64,000 bases of DNA, taken from the NCBI GenBank assembly GCA_023935145.1, contig CM043700.1, positions 136,620,828-136,684,827 of the forward strand, read 5' to 3'. Below are positions 12,230-25,715 of the stretch, piece by piece; within the stretch, counting starts at the first letter, position 1; each line of letters begins with the position of its first letter. Made by a program: the position numbers and the translations under genes. This DNA is from Bretschneidera sinensis. Lineage: Eukaryota; Streptophyta; Magnoliopsida; Brassicales; Akaniaceae. The notes beneath the pieces were generated by a model. It was not told the origin of the DNA. It ran no database searches and saw only the letters and a list, made by a program, of their open reading frames with translations.

Positions 12230-12698
12230 GACAAAGTCAAATAACTTTCACCTACTAACTAGTTTTTTGCTGACGTGGAACCATGACGTACTACCCTACC
12301 TTAAGCCACGTGCAAATGCTTGCGTGGAAAAAAGAGTTTACTTTTATCCAAGTAAGTTGCTTAACAATAAAGAATTTTTTCGTACACCTTCTAAAACCAC
12401 AGCAAGTTACAAACGTCATAATCACAGCCCGGCATTGGCTCTACACCTTGGTAAACATACACTCCCCATGCATATCAAGGGCTGGATATTTTAGATTTGA
12501 TTAGAAAATCTGTCTGTGACCGTGACACTAGTTTTTCATTTTTACTGTATAAGAAAACAAAACCCGACCTACTGGTCGTTTCCCAACCGCCTAAGCAAAA
12601 TCAGTTTATGAAGGAAAGAAAAATAAGATAACTGAGTCGATATTCTTTTTCCCGGAAAGTTATCAATCTCGATTTTTCGGGAAATTTGCGACAAACAG
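12230..12698 (+). promoter_or_regulatory. Probable promoter and non-coding first exon of the LAZ1-family gene
   Basis: A palindromic G-box CACGTG lies at 12307-12312. The sequence is less AT-rich than its surroundings. ACAAACAG/GTTTGAG at 12698/12699 looks like a splice donor, and TTATTGCAG ending at 15273 looks like the matching acceptor upstream of the coding start. The first exon, and hence the transcription start, is inferred from these signals and not from homology. Confidence 0.4.
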
Positions 12699-15273
12699 GT
12701 TTGAGCTTAAACGATATCTTTCGTTTCATTTCAATAACTTTCCTCTTTTGTGGTCTTATATATGATTATGTGTTCGTTTTATGATAATAATAAAAATAGA
12801 TATTTTTTTGTCTGTGTTGTCGATGATAAAGGGTTTTATGGTTTCATATTTGGTATGGAATTTCTGTTTGCGTTGTTAAATGTGTTTTCTTTAATTGATA
12901 TCAACGATTGATTTGGTTGAAAATCTTTTTCGGTTCCTGGTTGGAGAAACTATAACACGAGTCTGTTGTTTGGTTACTGACAAAATCGGATATCCATTAT
13001 TTCCTTACTTTCTTGCTAACCAAACAGAAAATTGGTTGTTTTGTTCTTTTGATTTATTTTTTTTACAATACTTAATATGCATGAAAACGGCATTGAAAAT
13101 TTGCACCTCTTTACTGAGAATGAGACTTATTTGCTGCCAGAATGGTCAAAGTTTTATTTGCAGTTTTTTTAAATGATTTTGTGAAGTCTTGTAAGTAAGA
13201 TAATCATTTGAAAATTTTTGGGGTTGTTTTGGACATCAAAGTTTTCAGATAAGAATAACTGCACCGACACATTAATAAGCTAATTTCATGGGAACTATTA
13301 ATCAGAACTATTTCGTTCTGTGCACAGCTTTTTATACAGCTCGGTTTTTCTGTTGTATATAGATTAAGGTTTCTTCTCTCTTTTTTGGGACCTTTCTAGT
13401 GAAGTAGTTGCCCCATGATTCCTACAATTTGTTGTATTCCCTATGTGCCTCTTGTATCTTTGTAGAGGGAATGAAACTAATTTAGAGATTCTTGGCAGTT
13501 CAGGAGCAGATGCTTGGGGCATTGGGGCTGAGGCCTTCCTACTGCATAAAGTATGTTAGGCCAGGATTGCCATTAGGGGCTTTATTCTGGCAAGGCTTAT
13601 AGCTTAAGCTAGGGATCAAATGGTTCTAGAGTAGGCCAGAGTATGTACTAACCATAGGATGAGCAAAATGCACACACACGTGAACATCTACAAACACACA
13701 TACATTCAAAATGACAGTTTACTCGTCATCAACTTGCCCTGTTGGAGGTTGAGATTTGGAGAATGAAACTGTTATTTTGGCAATGGACCTCATTTAGCGG
13801 TGGTCAAAGGTAGGCACAGTATTCGTAAAAGCTCTAGGTATACTTGAGTGCAAGAGTCTCCAGGAACCTGGGCCTGAAGCGCAAATTGCAAGCTTGTACC
13901 TAAAGTGAAGCTTGAGTTCTTGGAAGGTCGAGTAAAATCATTTGTTGCAAAAGAAAGAAGCATACTATACAACGAAAAGGATGAAAAATCAATACATAAG
14001 ATTGTTTTTAGCCTATTAGCTCCTATATTTATTTGGATTTTACATAGGCTATTTTGAATTCTTAAAACTTTGACAAGTACATAGACATGTTAAAATATCA
14101 CATATTTTCTATTGTAATGTGCATTGTCAGTGCACTATGTATTATTTTACTTCATAACCAGAGAGAAACTAGAGGCCCCCCTTCACCCCCCGACCAAAAA
14201 AAAAAGTTAAAAAGGAGAGCATAAGTCAGTTCTCTATTTCTTTGCTGAAGTAGTGCAATCTTATTTCCATCAAAAAGGAAATTGTGTTTGTCTCTCTGGA
14301 CAGGAGTTTGCCCAAAGGAAAGAATTAAGGAAAAAGCAGAGAAGGAAGAAAGGGATAGAAAGGAAAAGCTGCCATTTTGCCTAGCAAAAAGGCATGCACT
14401 TTTGTGCCTACTCTGCGCTTTTGTGAACATGCTTCACTTTAGGTGTAAAAAGTGTGCCTACGCGTGCTCTTAAGAACACTGGGTGGGCATATCATGTCTA
14501 TCAGTATCAATAATACTGAGTAATGGGGTTTGAAAATGCTGATCAAGTAGAGTTTCACTGTTGCTTCACTCAAGCTTCAGGTTAGAGCGTAAGCCTCAAT
14601 GGGATTTGGTGTTGAAACTTGAGTTTTAAGGCCTTATCCTTGAGTTCTACGTTTCTTCATGCCTTATAAATTAATTCCTGAAACTAAGATCGTAGTGGGT
14701 TACTTATAAAAAAAAAAAGATTGTGGTGGGTTTGTTACTTATCAAAAAAAGAAAAGAAAAGTAAAGAAAATATTTTGATGGTTTTGTTGGCTAGTTGAAG
14801 ACAATATGCTAGTGAGGTTGATAGAGCATTCAGTCCAACCTAAACTAGGATCCTCGGAAGCTAGATTTCTTGGTTATCTACTTTTATGCAAAATGGTTTT
14901 TCTGGCTCTTTCTAAATTCAGACGTTGGAGACTTGAAGAAATTATTTTTCTAATTTTACTTTTTCCCCTTTTTTTGGTGCTTGCTTGGATACTTCCCATG
15001 TACTTGGGTTGTCCCATTCTCAATATCCCCCCACCCCCCCAAGAAAAATAGACTTGTTGAATTTCTTGGTTGAAAATCTGTTTTGGGAGTTCAAATTGAG
15101 ACATGGGTGCAAAACATGTGTTTTAAGTGACTCTGCTCCTTATTGTGATAAGCATATTGTATGGGTCATAATTAATGTTTTCTCGTAGTTTAAGCGGTGT
15201 ACATTTGTTATTCTAGAGCTTTCACTAATTCACAAACAGTTTTGTGATATTTTCTTGTTGATTCTTATTGCAG
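12699..15273 (+). other. Probable long 5' UTR intron of the LAZ1-family gene
   Basis: T-rich sequence typical of plant introns, with no coding exon found. It includes a low-GC body, an oligo-C/oligo-A patch near 14177-14208 and a C-rich run near 15028-15040. Short ORFs inside it show no family resemblance. Borders are inferred. Confidence 0.4.
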
Positions 15274-15609
15274 GCTTCCTTTTCCGTTCGAAGCTTCAAT
15301 CTTCCTCTTCTCAGAGGAAACAATAATTATTTTCCCCACATTGTGACAGTATCTGTGGTTGTATCTCAAGGCATCTTTGTGGCAGTGAAAGAAAGGCCAC
15401 ATTTGTTTGCATCATTTAACTTGAGGGCAGAGTTTTCTTTTTGCGGTAACAGAAATTAATTGAAGAACAGAAGAAAAAAGGAGTATTAAATGCTATTTTG
15501 GTTTATTATGTATTCTCTGGTGTCAAAAAAGCATTAAATAAATTACCCTTGTTCAGTCACATTTTGTCAATTGAGATATTCATTGGGGTCCATTATTTTC
15601 TTCTGCTCA

Positions 15610-18600
15610 ATGGGATGGAGAGGTGTTTTTTACTTTTTATGTTTTCTTATGGCCGTGGCTGATTCGTCAAGTAGATCAGAGAAAATGTGGTTGCCAAACC
15701 TGGGTGCCGAGTCAGCTGTAGCCTTCAGCTGGCCAATCTTCAGTGCTGGCATATTTGTATTTGTTGCTCTTGTCCTCTCCATGTATCTTATCTTCGAGCA
15801 TTTAGCTGCTTATAATCAGCCAGAGGTTCATTCTCATCTTCCTTTAATATTTTCCTCCTACTTTATATATCATGTTTTGGTGCTTTGTCTATATTTATTC
15901 TTCACTGGTAGAATTTTTTATAGCTTTTCATGTAAATATTATCTATCTTAAGTCATTTAATCTCATCCTCCAAACTTTATGCCTATAATTTTTCTGTTTT
16001 ATTTTCAGGAGCAGAAGTTTATGATAGGACTAATTCTGATGGTTCCTGTTTACGCACTAGAATCGGTATGACAGTTTTACCCACTTTAGTCTCTCGCCTC
16101 ACCTTCACCCCCTTTTTACTTATTGCGTATTCATATTTTCTCATGGCTTACTCATTTTTTTCCCTTTTGGTGGAAATACCAGCATGAATACAAGAATATT
16201 TATGTTTCTGTCATTGTAACAGTGGAAATTTGGGAATATTCTGTTGTCATTTGTATTAATTGTGAATTGTGTGAGTACATGGTGGGAACATGAATGATTA
16301 ACTAATTACTTTGGATAATATTATAGTAGCATGCCAATGATTTTATTTATTTAGTTAGGATCGAAATGTGGTTTATCTGTTCTATTACATTATTATATGG
16401 AAAAATAATATGGTGGTGCTTGGAAGGTAGCAACTTGCAAGAGCAGTGGATAGTGATACAATACATCAATGAGATATGGTAGCTTGAAGTAACTAAATTT
16501 AACCGAACTACAATGACTTGTGAAGTGCTTGTCATCTCATACCATTGGATAATGCCATCACTCATCACCCTTTTTTAGGTAGGAGCAACTTTTAGCTCAT
16601 CGTTTGTACTTGGTAATACTAGAGATATTTGGTTAAAGGTTTGAGAAGCATTAACTTATTACAAGGAACATGCTAGCGTTTATTTATAGACATGAGTATC
16701 CTGTCCACATTACTGGGCTATTTTTATCGGGGAAATTTCGCCATGTGTTATTTAAAGATATATCTAAGTGCATGTTTAATTTTTCGCATAATATCTGTAA
16801 TTGTTTTCTGTACATAATTAGATATTTTCAATGTACTTGATAACATATTCACAAATATAGAAATTGATGCTCTTTTTGTATGATAAATAGTTTCCAAGTA
16901 CATCTTTATGCAAGTTCACAAATCCTTCTAAATGGATGGCTGTACCTCTTAGCTTCAAGGTGATTTATTGTTTCATCTTAAATGAAAGTCGCAACATGCT
17001 AATTTTTGTTCCAATTTATTTTATAAATTATACAATTTTTTTTCCTTCCATACTTTCATGCTTACTATTTGCTTCATTGCTTCATGAATTTTGACTACCT
17101 TCCCCATTCGACAAAACAGTGTCATTGTGTGTGTGCGTTCCTCTTTCTTTCTTTCTTTTGTTTATTGGTAGGAGTCTGTTGGCATCTGATTGCCTGCAAA
17201 CCTTTTCAGTGATTCTTGAGAAATTTCTTGTGGATGTTAATTTTGGATTTTCAATATTTTCTGGGGCAGTTTTTGTCACTGTTGAATTCGGATGCTGCTT
17301 TCAACTGTGAAGCAATTCGGGACTGTTATGAAGCTTTTGCACTGTACTGCTTTGAGAGATATCTGATAGCATGCCTAGGTATGATGAGAAGACTGAAAAC
17401 CAGTCGTTGCTTGCTTCAATTTTTTATATCATTTTGCCTTGAATTTGTTATTTTGAATGTAAAAACAGTGAGTTACTTGCCCTATCTCTTTCATATTTTA
17501 TTTTTCTTTTGTATTGTCTCTGTAGTTGTGCATGCACATGTTTGTGTAAATCATCAAATGCTTTTTATTGAGACAAAAAGAAATGTCTTCGAGGAACACA
17601 GTACCAACATTCTTTTGGAAACAATATTTATACATTCGAGAGGAAAATGAGAGCTATTTTCTTCCACTACAAAGAATTATTTGACTGTTGCATAAGAATT
17701 TACATAATACATTCAGACAATCTTTCGTAGAATTCAATGGTTCCTAAGAGCATATTCACATTAACTTAATATTTGTTGTTCGCTTTAGTCATTTGATTTA
17801 TTGATTTATTAGTAATGAGGTAAGAGCGAACAGAAAGTATGGTTTGGATCGTGTATAAACAGCCAAGCTCAGGTACACGAGAAGGTTCCATCAGGAGTTA
17901 TTGTATTCAGGGTACCTTTGGGATAGTTGAGCAAATGAGCTCTTGGTTAGTGGGAATTTTGAAGGCTTCTTGAGTGATGTATGGTTAGGGATTGGAAATT
18001 CAAGCCTACTGTGATAGAATGTTTTAAGTTATGGCTGAATAGAAGTGCCAGTATGATGATATCATTAGTGAAAAAGGAAAATATCATCAGCACCCTCAAA
18101 CTCCTTTTTATTTAATTTCTTTCATATGGTCACTGCAGTTAGAGAGGCTTTCTTTGTAATGCATCCCTTGGAATTCCAAGTTTGGTTCTGGTTCATTAAA
18201 CAGTTTAAGGGACCTCACCTGTTATAAACTTTTATCATTCTTCTACATTTTAATTAGAAAAAAAATGTCTCTTTACCTAGTCATGTGATCCCAAAATGTA
18301 ATATGATTTGGGTAATTTTGCAGCAGCTCATGGATTCCATTGGATCATATTGCTAGTCCATATATATCGTTTTCAGTGTCTTCCATTTTGTTAAAGTCAG
18401 ATTACATGTTGTTAAATCAGTGTCATGAATTAAAGAGTGTTTAAGTTACTAAGTTTTGAATGGTTGTTTACATCCTGGGATCTTTGTCATTTTAGGGGAA
18501 TACACATGTTAGCATCAAAATGATTAGTGGTGTGAAATGCAAATTAGTTGAATTTAAAAGAATTGCTAAGGCCATGGCTTGGTAAGTGGTCTCATTGTCA

Positions 18601-21600
18601 AGATTTGCGGGCTCTGTGAAAGAAGTTTGGGCTTGGAGTGGTTTGAGGGCAGCTAATGAGGTCAAAAAGGCTTATTAGTTGATTCCACACTCTATTTTTT
18701 GGTTAGTGTGGAACGAAAGGAACCGGAGAGCCTTTGATGGAGGAGAAAGACCTATTGACGCTATTAGAGATAGTTGGTTCAATACCTTTTAGAGGGAATT
18801 TTTTTGTAAATAATGATGATCTTCTAAATTTTGTGGATTTCTTTTCTTGTAAATAGCCTTTGGCTTTGAGTTGTACCATTTTTCTTGCTTTATTAATACA
18901 ATGTTGCTTATAAAAAAAAAGAAACCACTCTAGATGTGTTGTGTCTAGTCAAGATTCTTGGAACCTCTGTTGACAAGAGACATATAGAGGCTGCTGAAAA
19001 AAGATATATAGAGGCTGCGCAGGTGCCTAGTCTCTGGTCTTGTAAAGAGTTGAGGCATTTGTTGGGCTGAAATGAAGTGTCTGTGGCTATAATTCTATAT
19101 CACTATATATGATGCACATATTAGGTATGCATGCATAGATCAGATGCATATGTACAAACATTTGAATAATAGTTGTTCCTTTGCTACTGAAAGAATATTC
19201 TCTTAGATGGTCCTTGCATTCTTTCTTGGCTTCCTTTTTACTGTTTCAATTGGAAATTTATTTATCCCTTCTTACTTTCTTTTCTTGAAATATCTATTTA
19301 TGTATTTCTTGAAAAATTTATAGTAGCCTTGAATCTTGACAAGGTTTTGCAGTACATTTTCCTTTTTCAGTTTTGAATTGACAAAATTGTTGCTGCCTGT
19401 AGGTGGAGAGGAACGTACGATTGAATTCATGGAAAAACAGTCGGTAATCAGTTCCAGCACACCTCTTCTGGAAGAAGCACGTGCTTATGGAGTTGTAGAA
19501 CATCCTTTTCCATTAAATTGCTTCTTAAAGGATTGGTATCTTGGTCCTGACTTCTATAATGCTGTAAAAATTGGCATTGTTCAATACGTATGTGCTTATT
19601 TCTTTGATTAAATTTCCCTTGGATTATTTTTTGTTATGAATTTCATAGCCTTTAGGTACTTAGAGAGACATCTATTTTCCAGATGATATTGAAGATGATT
19701 TGTGCACTGCTAGCTATGATCCTTGAAGCTTTTGGGGTCTATGGGGAAGGGAAGTTTGAGTGGAGATATGGGTAAGATAACCTAATTTATTCTTTCAGAC
19801 TCGAATCATAAAGGTATTATATTAAGAATTTTCTTATATGTGCATTTCTAATAACACATGTTGCTGCCTAGCCTTACGGTAATTCCAAAATATGGTCGCT
19901 AACAAAACAACAAGAATGCTATTGTTTTCATTTTGATAATCACAATTTAGTTATGACTTATAGTTCTGTGATTTGCTTGCAGCTATCCATATTTGGCAGT
20001 TATTCTTAATTTCAGCCAGACCTGGGCCTTATATTGCCTTGTACAGTTTTATTCTGTAATCAAAGATAAGTTGGCACCAATCAAACCATTGGCCAAGTTC
20101 CTGACGTTCAAGTCTATTGTATTCCTGACTTGGTGGCAAGGTGTTGCGGTTGCATTTCTTTTCTCAATGGGAGCTTTCAAAGGGTCTTTGGCTCTGGAGT
20201 TGAAAACGCGTATACAAGACTACATCATCTGTATCGAGGTATGTAAGTAAAAACGATGCCTCCTGACGGTATAGTCACATATTCCTTGGCGATAAACATT
20301 GAGATATGCAGCTTCTTTTTGTGGGTATATTAGTCATTTTTTTTTCTAAAAGAACATGCTTTTTGAACTTAATAGTGAATTTGGTCTAATATTTAAGTGT
20401 AACAGGTGAATGAATTAATTTTTGTGGGTTAACCTTTTTTATCATTAGCGATATTTAGGGGTAGAGGGTTCGTACCTCTGTCCATTGGCAAGGGGAAATG
20501 TCCTCTCACCATTGCGCTAGGCAGGGGGGACTTTGTGGGTTAACTTACATATGAAGGCCTGAATAATGTCCCTAAACATGGTACCAAAATTGATAAATAC
20601 GATATGGGGGTTGCCTTTGTTGATAGTGTGCACATTAAACATGTTACCTCTTTTTCTTTTCTTCTTTTGATAGCTTCTCTTCTCTTAATTCTTTTGTCCC
20701 CTTTGATGCTTCTTTTGTAAACTTGCTGTGTACCTGGGTTGTGTCCCCTTTGGTGTTTTTGAGTGAATTTATTCTAGCTTTCGTTTTCTTTTTCTTTTTG
20801 TTTTTCTATTAATTTCCCTTCTCTTTTTGTTGACTGCATCAAGCACATTTGTGCATGTTTTGTGTATCACATATAGCTTTCCTATTACATCCCAGTACAC
20901 AGTGTTTACTCTTTCTTTTTTCTTTCCTCCTTTGGTGGGCCAAACTTTCTCTCTGGTTAGATTCATTATGCCTGTAAGGTTGAATGTATAAGGTTATTAC
21001 TGAAATGTTGGACATGGCTTTAGAGAGATGTTTGTTTTCTGTGGTATAATGTTCAAACTTCAGAGCTGAAATAGGGAAGATTAGTTCTTAATGAAATCCT
21101 GTCAAATCTTATCTTCATTTTGGTTGCTCTCGAGTCTGTATTAAGAATTTAAGGCAGCATCAGAAGTAATTTCTGCTTAAGGGCCTGATATCAATTTTGT
21201 CATACAGATGGGTGTTGCTGCTGTTGTGCATCTTTATGTCTTTCCTGCAGTACCTTACAAGCGTGGAGAAAGATGTGTACGTAATGTTGCTGTTATGGCT
21301 GACTACGCATCTTTAGGAACACCTCCAGACCCAGATGAAGTTCGAGATTGTGAAAGATCTACTAAAATGCACTTGGCTAGACATGATGAGAGAGAAAAGC
21401 GTTTGAATTTCCCCCAGAGTGTTCGTGATGTGGTGCTCGGCAGTGGTGAAATTGTGAGATACTTTATCACACTTTACTTGATGCAGTTAGAATTTCCTGT
21501 TAGACTATTGATCTGTTTATTTTTCCCTCAACCGCACCAACAATAAATCCCTAGTACTGGTGAAATCATGAGATAGATAGCCTTAAAACTTTTTAGTCAC

Positions 21601-21952
21601 TGCTTTTGAATTTATTGTCATCCTTTCGTTTTACTTTGGTGACTCATGTTTTCATATGTTCTTTTAGATTGTGGATGACATGAAGTATACAGTATCACAT
21701 GTTGTAGAACCAGTTGAAAGGGGAATTGCACGAATAAATAGAACCTTTCATCAAATTTCTGAAAATGTGAAACGCTACGACGAGCAAAAAAGGAAGTCCA
21801 AGGATGACAGTTATCTTATCCCCATGAATTCGTGGACGAGAGAATTTTCTGAAGTTCATGACAATCTTCCTGAAGGGAGTTTTAGTGACAGTGGTTTGTC
21901 CAGCGGAAAGATGCAGCATTACCAATCCAAAGCATCAGCTCCCTGGATTTGA
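15610..21952 (+). CDS. LAZ1H1: LAZ1 homologue, DUF300/OST-alpha-like membrane protein
   Basis: Eight coding exons: 15610-15825, 16009-16065, 17270-17378, 19403-19587, 19683-19771, 19983-20238, 21208-21453, 21668-21952. All junctions are GT-AG with consistent phases, giving 480 residues, close to Arabidopsis LAZ1 proteins. The start ATG opens MGWRGVF, a hydrophobic leader (residues 4-17), and the first clear membrane segment is about 43-63. Conserved family stretches include MYLIFEHLAAYNQPEEQKF, CYEAFALYCFERYLIACLGG, and FLTFKSIVFLTWWQG. The C-terminal region (after about residue 385) is hydrophilic and probably cytosolic. The family (Solute_trans_a, TMEM184/OST-alpha related) comprises multi-pass proteins; in Arabidopsis LAZ1 acts in vacuolar membrane and brassinosteroid-linked functions and in acd11 cell death. 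Subgroup choice (LAZ1H1 over LAZ1) is from remembered similarity and is less certain than the family. Confidence 0.93.
18560..18925 (+). mobile_element. 3' fragment of an L1-type LINE in intron 3 of the LAZ1-family gene
   Basis: The + strand encodes, across stops, a tail typical of plant LINE open reading frame 2: residues like HSIFWLVWNERNRRAFDG around 18685-18745. It ends near TATTAATACAATGTTGC followed by an A-rich run (18909-18919). The 5' part is missing, as is usual for LINE copies. Confidence 0.7.
20434..20531 (-). mobile_element. SINE (tRNA-derived) in intron 6 of the LAZ1-family gene, with 13-bp duplication
   Basis: Read on the reverse strand, an A box TAGCGCAATGG (20509-20519) and a B box GGTACGAACCC (20466-20476, one mismatch) are 32 bases apart, and the unit ends in an A-rich tail (T-run at 20435-20440 on the + strand). 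The unit is flanked by a perfect direct repeat TTTGTGGGTTAAC at 20421-20433 and 20532-20544, the target-site duplication of LINE-driven insertion. Length is about 98 bp. Confidence 0.88.
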
Positions 21953-24410
21953 ACAGGTGGATAGTGCTTACAAAATGACTGCTAGAGTAAAATTCAAAAA
22001 GGCGGCTGTGGGTGCAACGTGAATTTTAGATCATTGTTGTTATTTGGTGAGAATTTGCTAATTTGAATGTTTTATTAGTTTCTCCTTCCCTTCCCTAGGA
22101 TAGAACTTGCAGAGTTCTGATCATTTCCTGTTTTGAGGGTGAAACTTGAGAGACTAAGACTTGATATTTTCTATCGCTGAAATGTATAGTGAAGATACTG
22201 ACCATTTGTGGAATCTGATCAAAGCTTTGCCGCAGAGCCTGGAAAAATGTATACAAAATTTAGTTTACGGAACAGGTGTAGATTTTGACAAAGTAAAAAA
22301 ACATAAAATCCTAAAAGTATTTACACTGTAAAAGTAATATTTAGTTAGGATGGTCGCTATTATTATGCATCAGCATCACTTACAGAAAACGCATTGGTAT
22401 TTACGTTGGAGTTCTACCTTCTTAATATTCTGCCATGCGAGTTGAAAGATTGTTTTTTTAGCTACTAATTAAAGTCACTTGATTGAGCTGAAGCTTGAAC
22501 GAAGATGTCTCAGGTTTGCCGTTTAGATACAGATTGGTATATTGTTGGTCGGGAACAGTGTATTGCTCCATTTTCTTATGTACGGATTATGAGTTTAATG
22601 AGGTCATTCGTGCAATTTCTTGCACTAAGAACAATAATGGTTATGAGCGACATGCGTAATCAAACATAAGACATGTCGCTCGATTGTCCATTTGTCCTAC
22701 AAGGATAACAGAGAGTATGAGAACATTCTTCCTTTGTGCCATTCATGCAGTCTTCACCGCTCAAGTGTGTATGTCTGTATGCACGTACATTTGTGGTGTA
22801 TGTGAACGCATCATATTTTGGACTTGGTAATGATTTTCGTACCACAAAAATGGATCCTAACACGCAAATGATATTGTTGATGTTGAAAATTTACTGCTGA
22901 GCTAGAGGTTTGGAATTTTAAGGTCTACATAGAGAAAGAGTGCTGAATTAAAGAATCACTAGAGGAAAAAAAAATGGGTGCTTTTGAAGATTTTTCGATG
23001 CTTTTGTTAGTTAAAGATTTATAGAAAATAGAGAGAATTATAGTATTAATGGCGATAGTGTTTTAGTAATGAATTTGAACTGTGTTGAGATTTGCGTGCT
23101 TTGGATTTTTTTATAGTGGTTTAAGGAGCAAGTTCATTACGTGTTCAAGACGACGCGATCATTGAGATCTTGTTTTTCTTTCGAAGGGTTTTGTTGCGTG
23201 TTCAGGGACGATGCTGCCCTTGAAATCTTCTTTCTATTTTTGCGTATGAGAAGTCTGTGAGTGATTATGGTTTCGTCATCTGTCCTATTACGTGCTCGTT
23301 CTTGACGCAATCACGTATCATCCCGTCATTGAAAGGGGAGTAATCCACGTGTCACTAAGTTACTGGAAAGTGAATTATTTACTTACATCAGAGACAGTAG
23401 TTACTATAATGATTTTTGAGAGAGTAAAAATGGTAAGTTGTAACTCAAATTTGCACACATGGAGTTTTTACTAGTAATGCTCTCAGAGTGTTGGTTTCAA
23501 GGTTCAATCTGGTTATCACTATTCTTTTGGACTATGTTGCAACATTGTCATCAAATTATACATTGGATCAAAGTTTTGATAATGCCAAACATGTAGGAGA
23601 AGACTTAGTTTGACTCAACCAGGATCACAATTTGCAAGTAATTCTCATTTGGAGTTGGCTTTAGCAAGATTATCTGCTGTTAATGCATTTATGTTATTTT
23701 TTGTTTTACTACTAGATTAAATGGGGGAAAAATAGCGAGTCAAAGAGTCAAATTAATAAAGCTCAATCTGTTAAAAGATCAAAATAGGAAAAGTAAATTA
23801 ACTGAAATCTTAAAAAATTGAATGAGAAAAATAAAAGAAAAAACGAGATTTCATGTTAGAAATTTCATTTTAAGCCCCATTAATAGATTTGTATTCAGAA
23901 TTTTGATATTTTTATTACTTTTACATAAAAACTCATCTATAAATTTTGTGAAAGTTCAAAAATTAAAATTTATGAGATCATATGCAAATAATCTCTCATA
24001 ATATTAAGTCAAATTGTGTACGGACAAACAATTTAAAACAAAAAAAATGAGGCAGAACCTACATAATATGTGAGTCCAGCTCTGGTACTTATTAAAAAAG
24101 ATGATAAGAAATTTCAGTACATATTTATTTTCTACTTATGTTAATATCTCAAGTTTCAACAATAGTACAATATTTTGGTTTTATTTGCATTTTCGTTGGA
24201 TATTTTTATTAAAATTATTACATGTCATTTTTTTTCTTGAATTTTATTTTTAGGAGTGTTTTTTTAAATATTCACACTATGCTGCATTGGAAGTTGGAAT
24301 TAATCCTAACATGCAAGTGAGGTAAAATGATATTGGTTCTCTCAATTTAAGGAGAGAATTTTAAGCTCAATTTATGTTCATCTCAACCCTTTATTTAATT
24401 TAGATGGACA
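21953..24410. other. 3' flank of the LAZ1-family gene and AT-rich intergenic DNA
   Basis: The 3' UTR starts at 21953; its end is not clear, probably before 22650. From about 23700 the DNA is very AT-rich. Apart from a hairpin at 22645-22681, I see no gene or RNA. Confidence 0.5.
22645..22681. other. Perfect 10-bp inverted repeat (hairpin) downstream of the LAZ1-family gene
   Basis: GAGCGACATG (22645-22654) and CATGTCGCTC (22672-22681) are exact reverse complements with a 17-base loop. No function is evident. Confidence 0.8.
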
Positions 24411-24417
24411 AAATTAT

Positions 24418-25715
24418 ACCACTTAAAAAAATTATACAATATCATCATCTTAAACTAATTAATTAAAACTTAAATACTTTAGTTTTAAATTAAAAAAATA
24501 ACCATCAGTTTTTTTGCTATTTTGCAATTTGCAATAATACAAATCTATCATTCCAAATACAAGCTACCGATCAAAACACGATCCAATTACAACAAGAAAA
24601 CTTCCAGAAGACATAACAGAGATAAATTAGAGTAACCGAAAAAGAAAGCATTCTTTGTTTCAGTTTTTCATTAAAGCATGAAATGAAGATTGAGCTCAAT
24701 AATTCATATCGATATTTCAGATCAGTGGAAAAAAAAAAAAGCATTCCTAGATCAATGGCAATGGTTTATGTTATATCTCGACGACTCTGCAAATTGTTAC
24801 ATAATGAAATTGGAGACTTGAGATTACTGATTATATGTGAACTGGTTTGTAACTGTGTAAAGATGCTTTTCAATCCGATCAATAATTTTTTTTAAAAAAA
24901 AGCAAACATCTAATATAAATTTGAAGAAGAATCCAATAATTTACAAAAATTGATGTGGAAAGGTTTAGGATGCTTCAGATTCTTAATGAACATTGATACT
25001 GCCAAAATACACCTCTCCAACAAGAAGATGACACGTGGATCATTTTGACTCCAGGCTGCAAGGAGGCACGCAGAAGACCCAGGCTCGGACGGTTGGGCCT
25101 TCAGGTCATGACCGTCCTTCAGAGCATCATTACCCCCCAGGCCATCATTACCCAACCAAATTGGGACGTCAGGTTGTCAAACCGTCTTAACGCATAGACG
25201 ACTTCCGATCAAGACAGCAAGACAAAGCCCTAACGGCGGCCCCCAACCACTTAGCTGGGCCTCCTAGGCATCATTACCCAACCCAGTTGGGGCAACATCT
25301 CACTGCCACCCTAAGTCAAATGCCGCCTCCGAAGCCCTATAAAAAGGGTCAGGTATGCACTCCAAAGGGTCAACTTTTTGCTCAACTGAAAAAGAGAGGG
25401 CTCGTCCCTTACATATTTTTGCTCTGACTCTAACTAAAGCTTCGGAGCATCCCCGGAGGCACCCCCTCCGGTGACCCTCTAGCTCACTTTCCTCTCCCTG
25501 TATACGTTTGAGTCCTAGCCTCCAACTCACCAGAACACATTTTTGGCATCAACAAATATTAAAGATACTGAAAAAATAAAATAATTTGAGGGGAAAGTGA
25601 AAAATGAAAAGAAAAAAAACTGATGGCTATTTTTAAAATTTAAAACTAAAGTATTTAGATTTTAATTAATTAATTTAAGGTGATGACGTGGCATAGTTTT
25701 TTAAAGTGTTGAATC
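24418..25715. repeat. Long inverted repeat flanking a solo LTR (likely TIRs of a DNA transposon)
   Basis: The segment 24418-24528 and the reverse complement of 25610-25715 share an imperfect match of about 100 bp, with runs such as CTTTAGTTTTAAATT and CCATCAGTTTTTTT in both. These look like the long terminal inverted repeats of a Mutator-like or other TIR element, about 1.3 kb including the solo LTR at 25029-25554. No transposase is present and no target duplication could be settled. Confidence 0.65.
25029..25554 (+). mobile_element. Solo LTR of a Gypsy-type retrotransposon
   Basis: A GC-rich island in AT-rich DNA starts TGACACGTGG and ends TTTGGCATCAACA, the style of plant Ty3/Gypsy LTR termini. 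TATAAAAA (25339-25346) would be its TATA box, and the following GAGGGCTCGTCCC and TCCCCGGAGGCACCCCC segments are typical of the R/U5 part of such LTRs. No primer-binding site or coding sequence follows, so it is a solo LTR. The left border is uncertain; no clean 5-bp duplication was found. Confidence 0.7.

Noticed and set aside
14152..15104. Several 60-90-codon ORFs on both strands
   Set aside because: They lie in the inferred long 5' UTR intron of the LAZ1-family gene and match no family.
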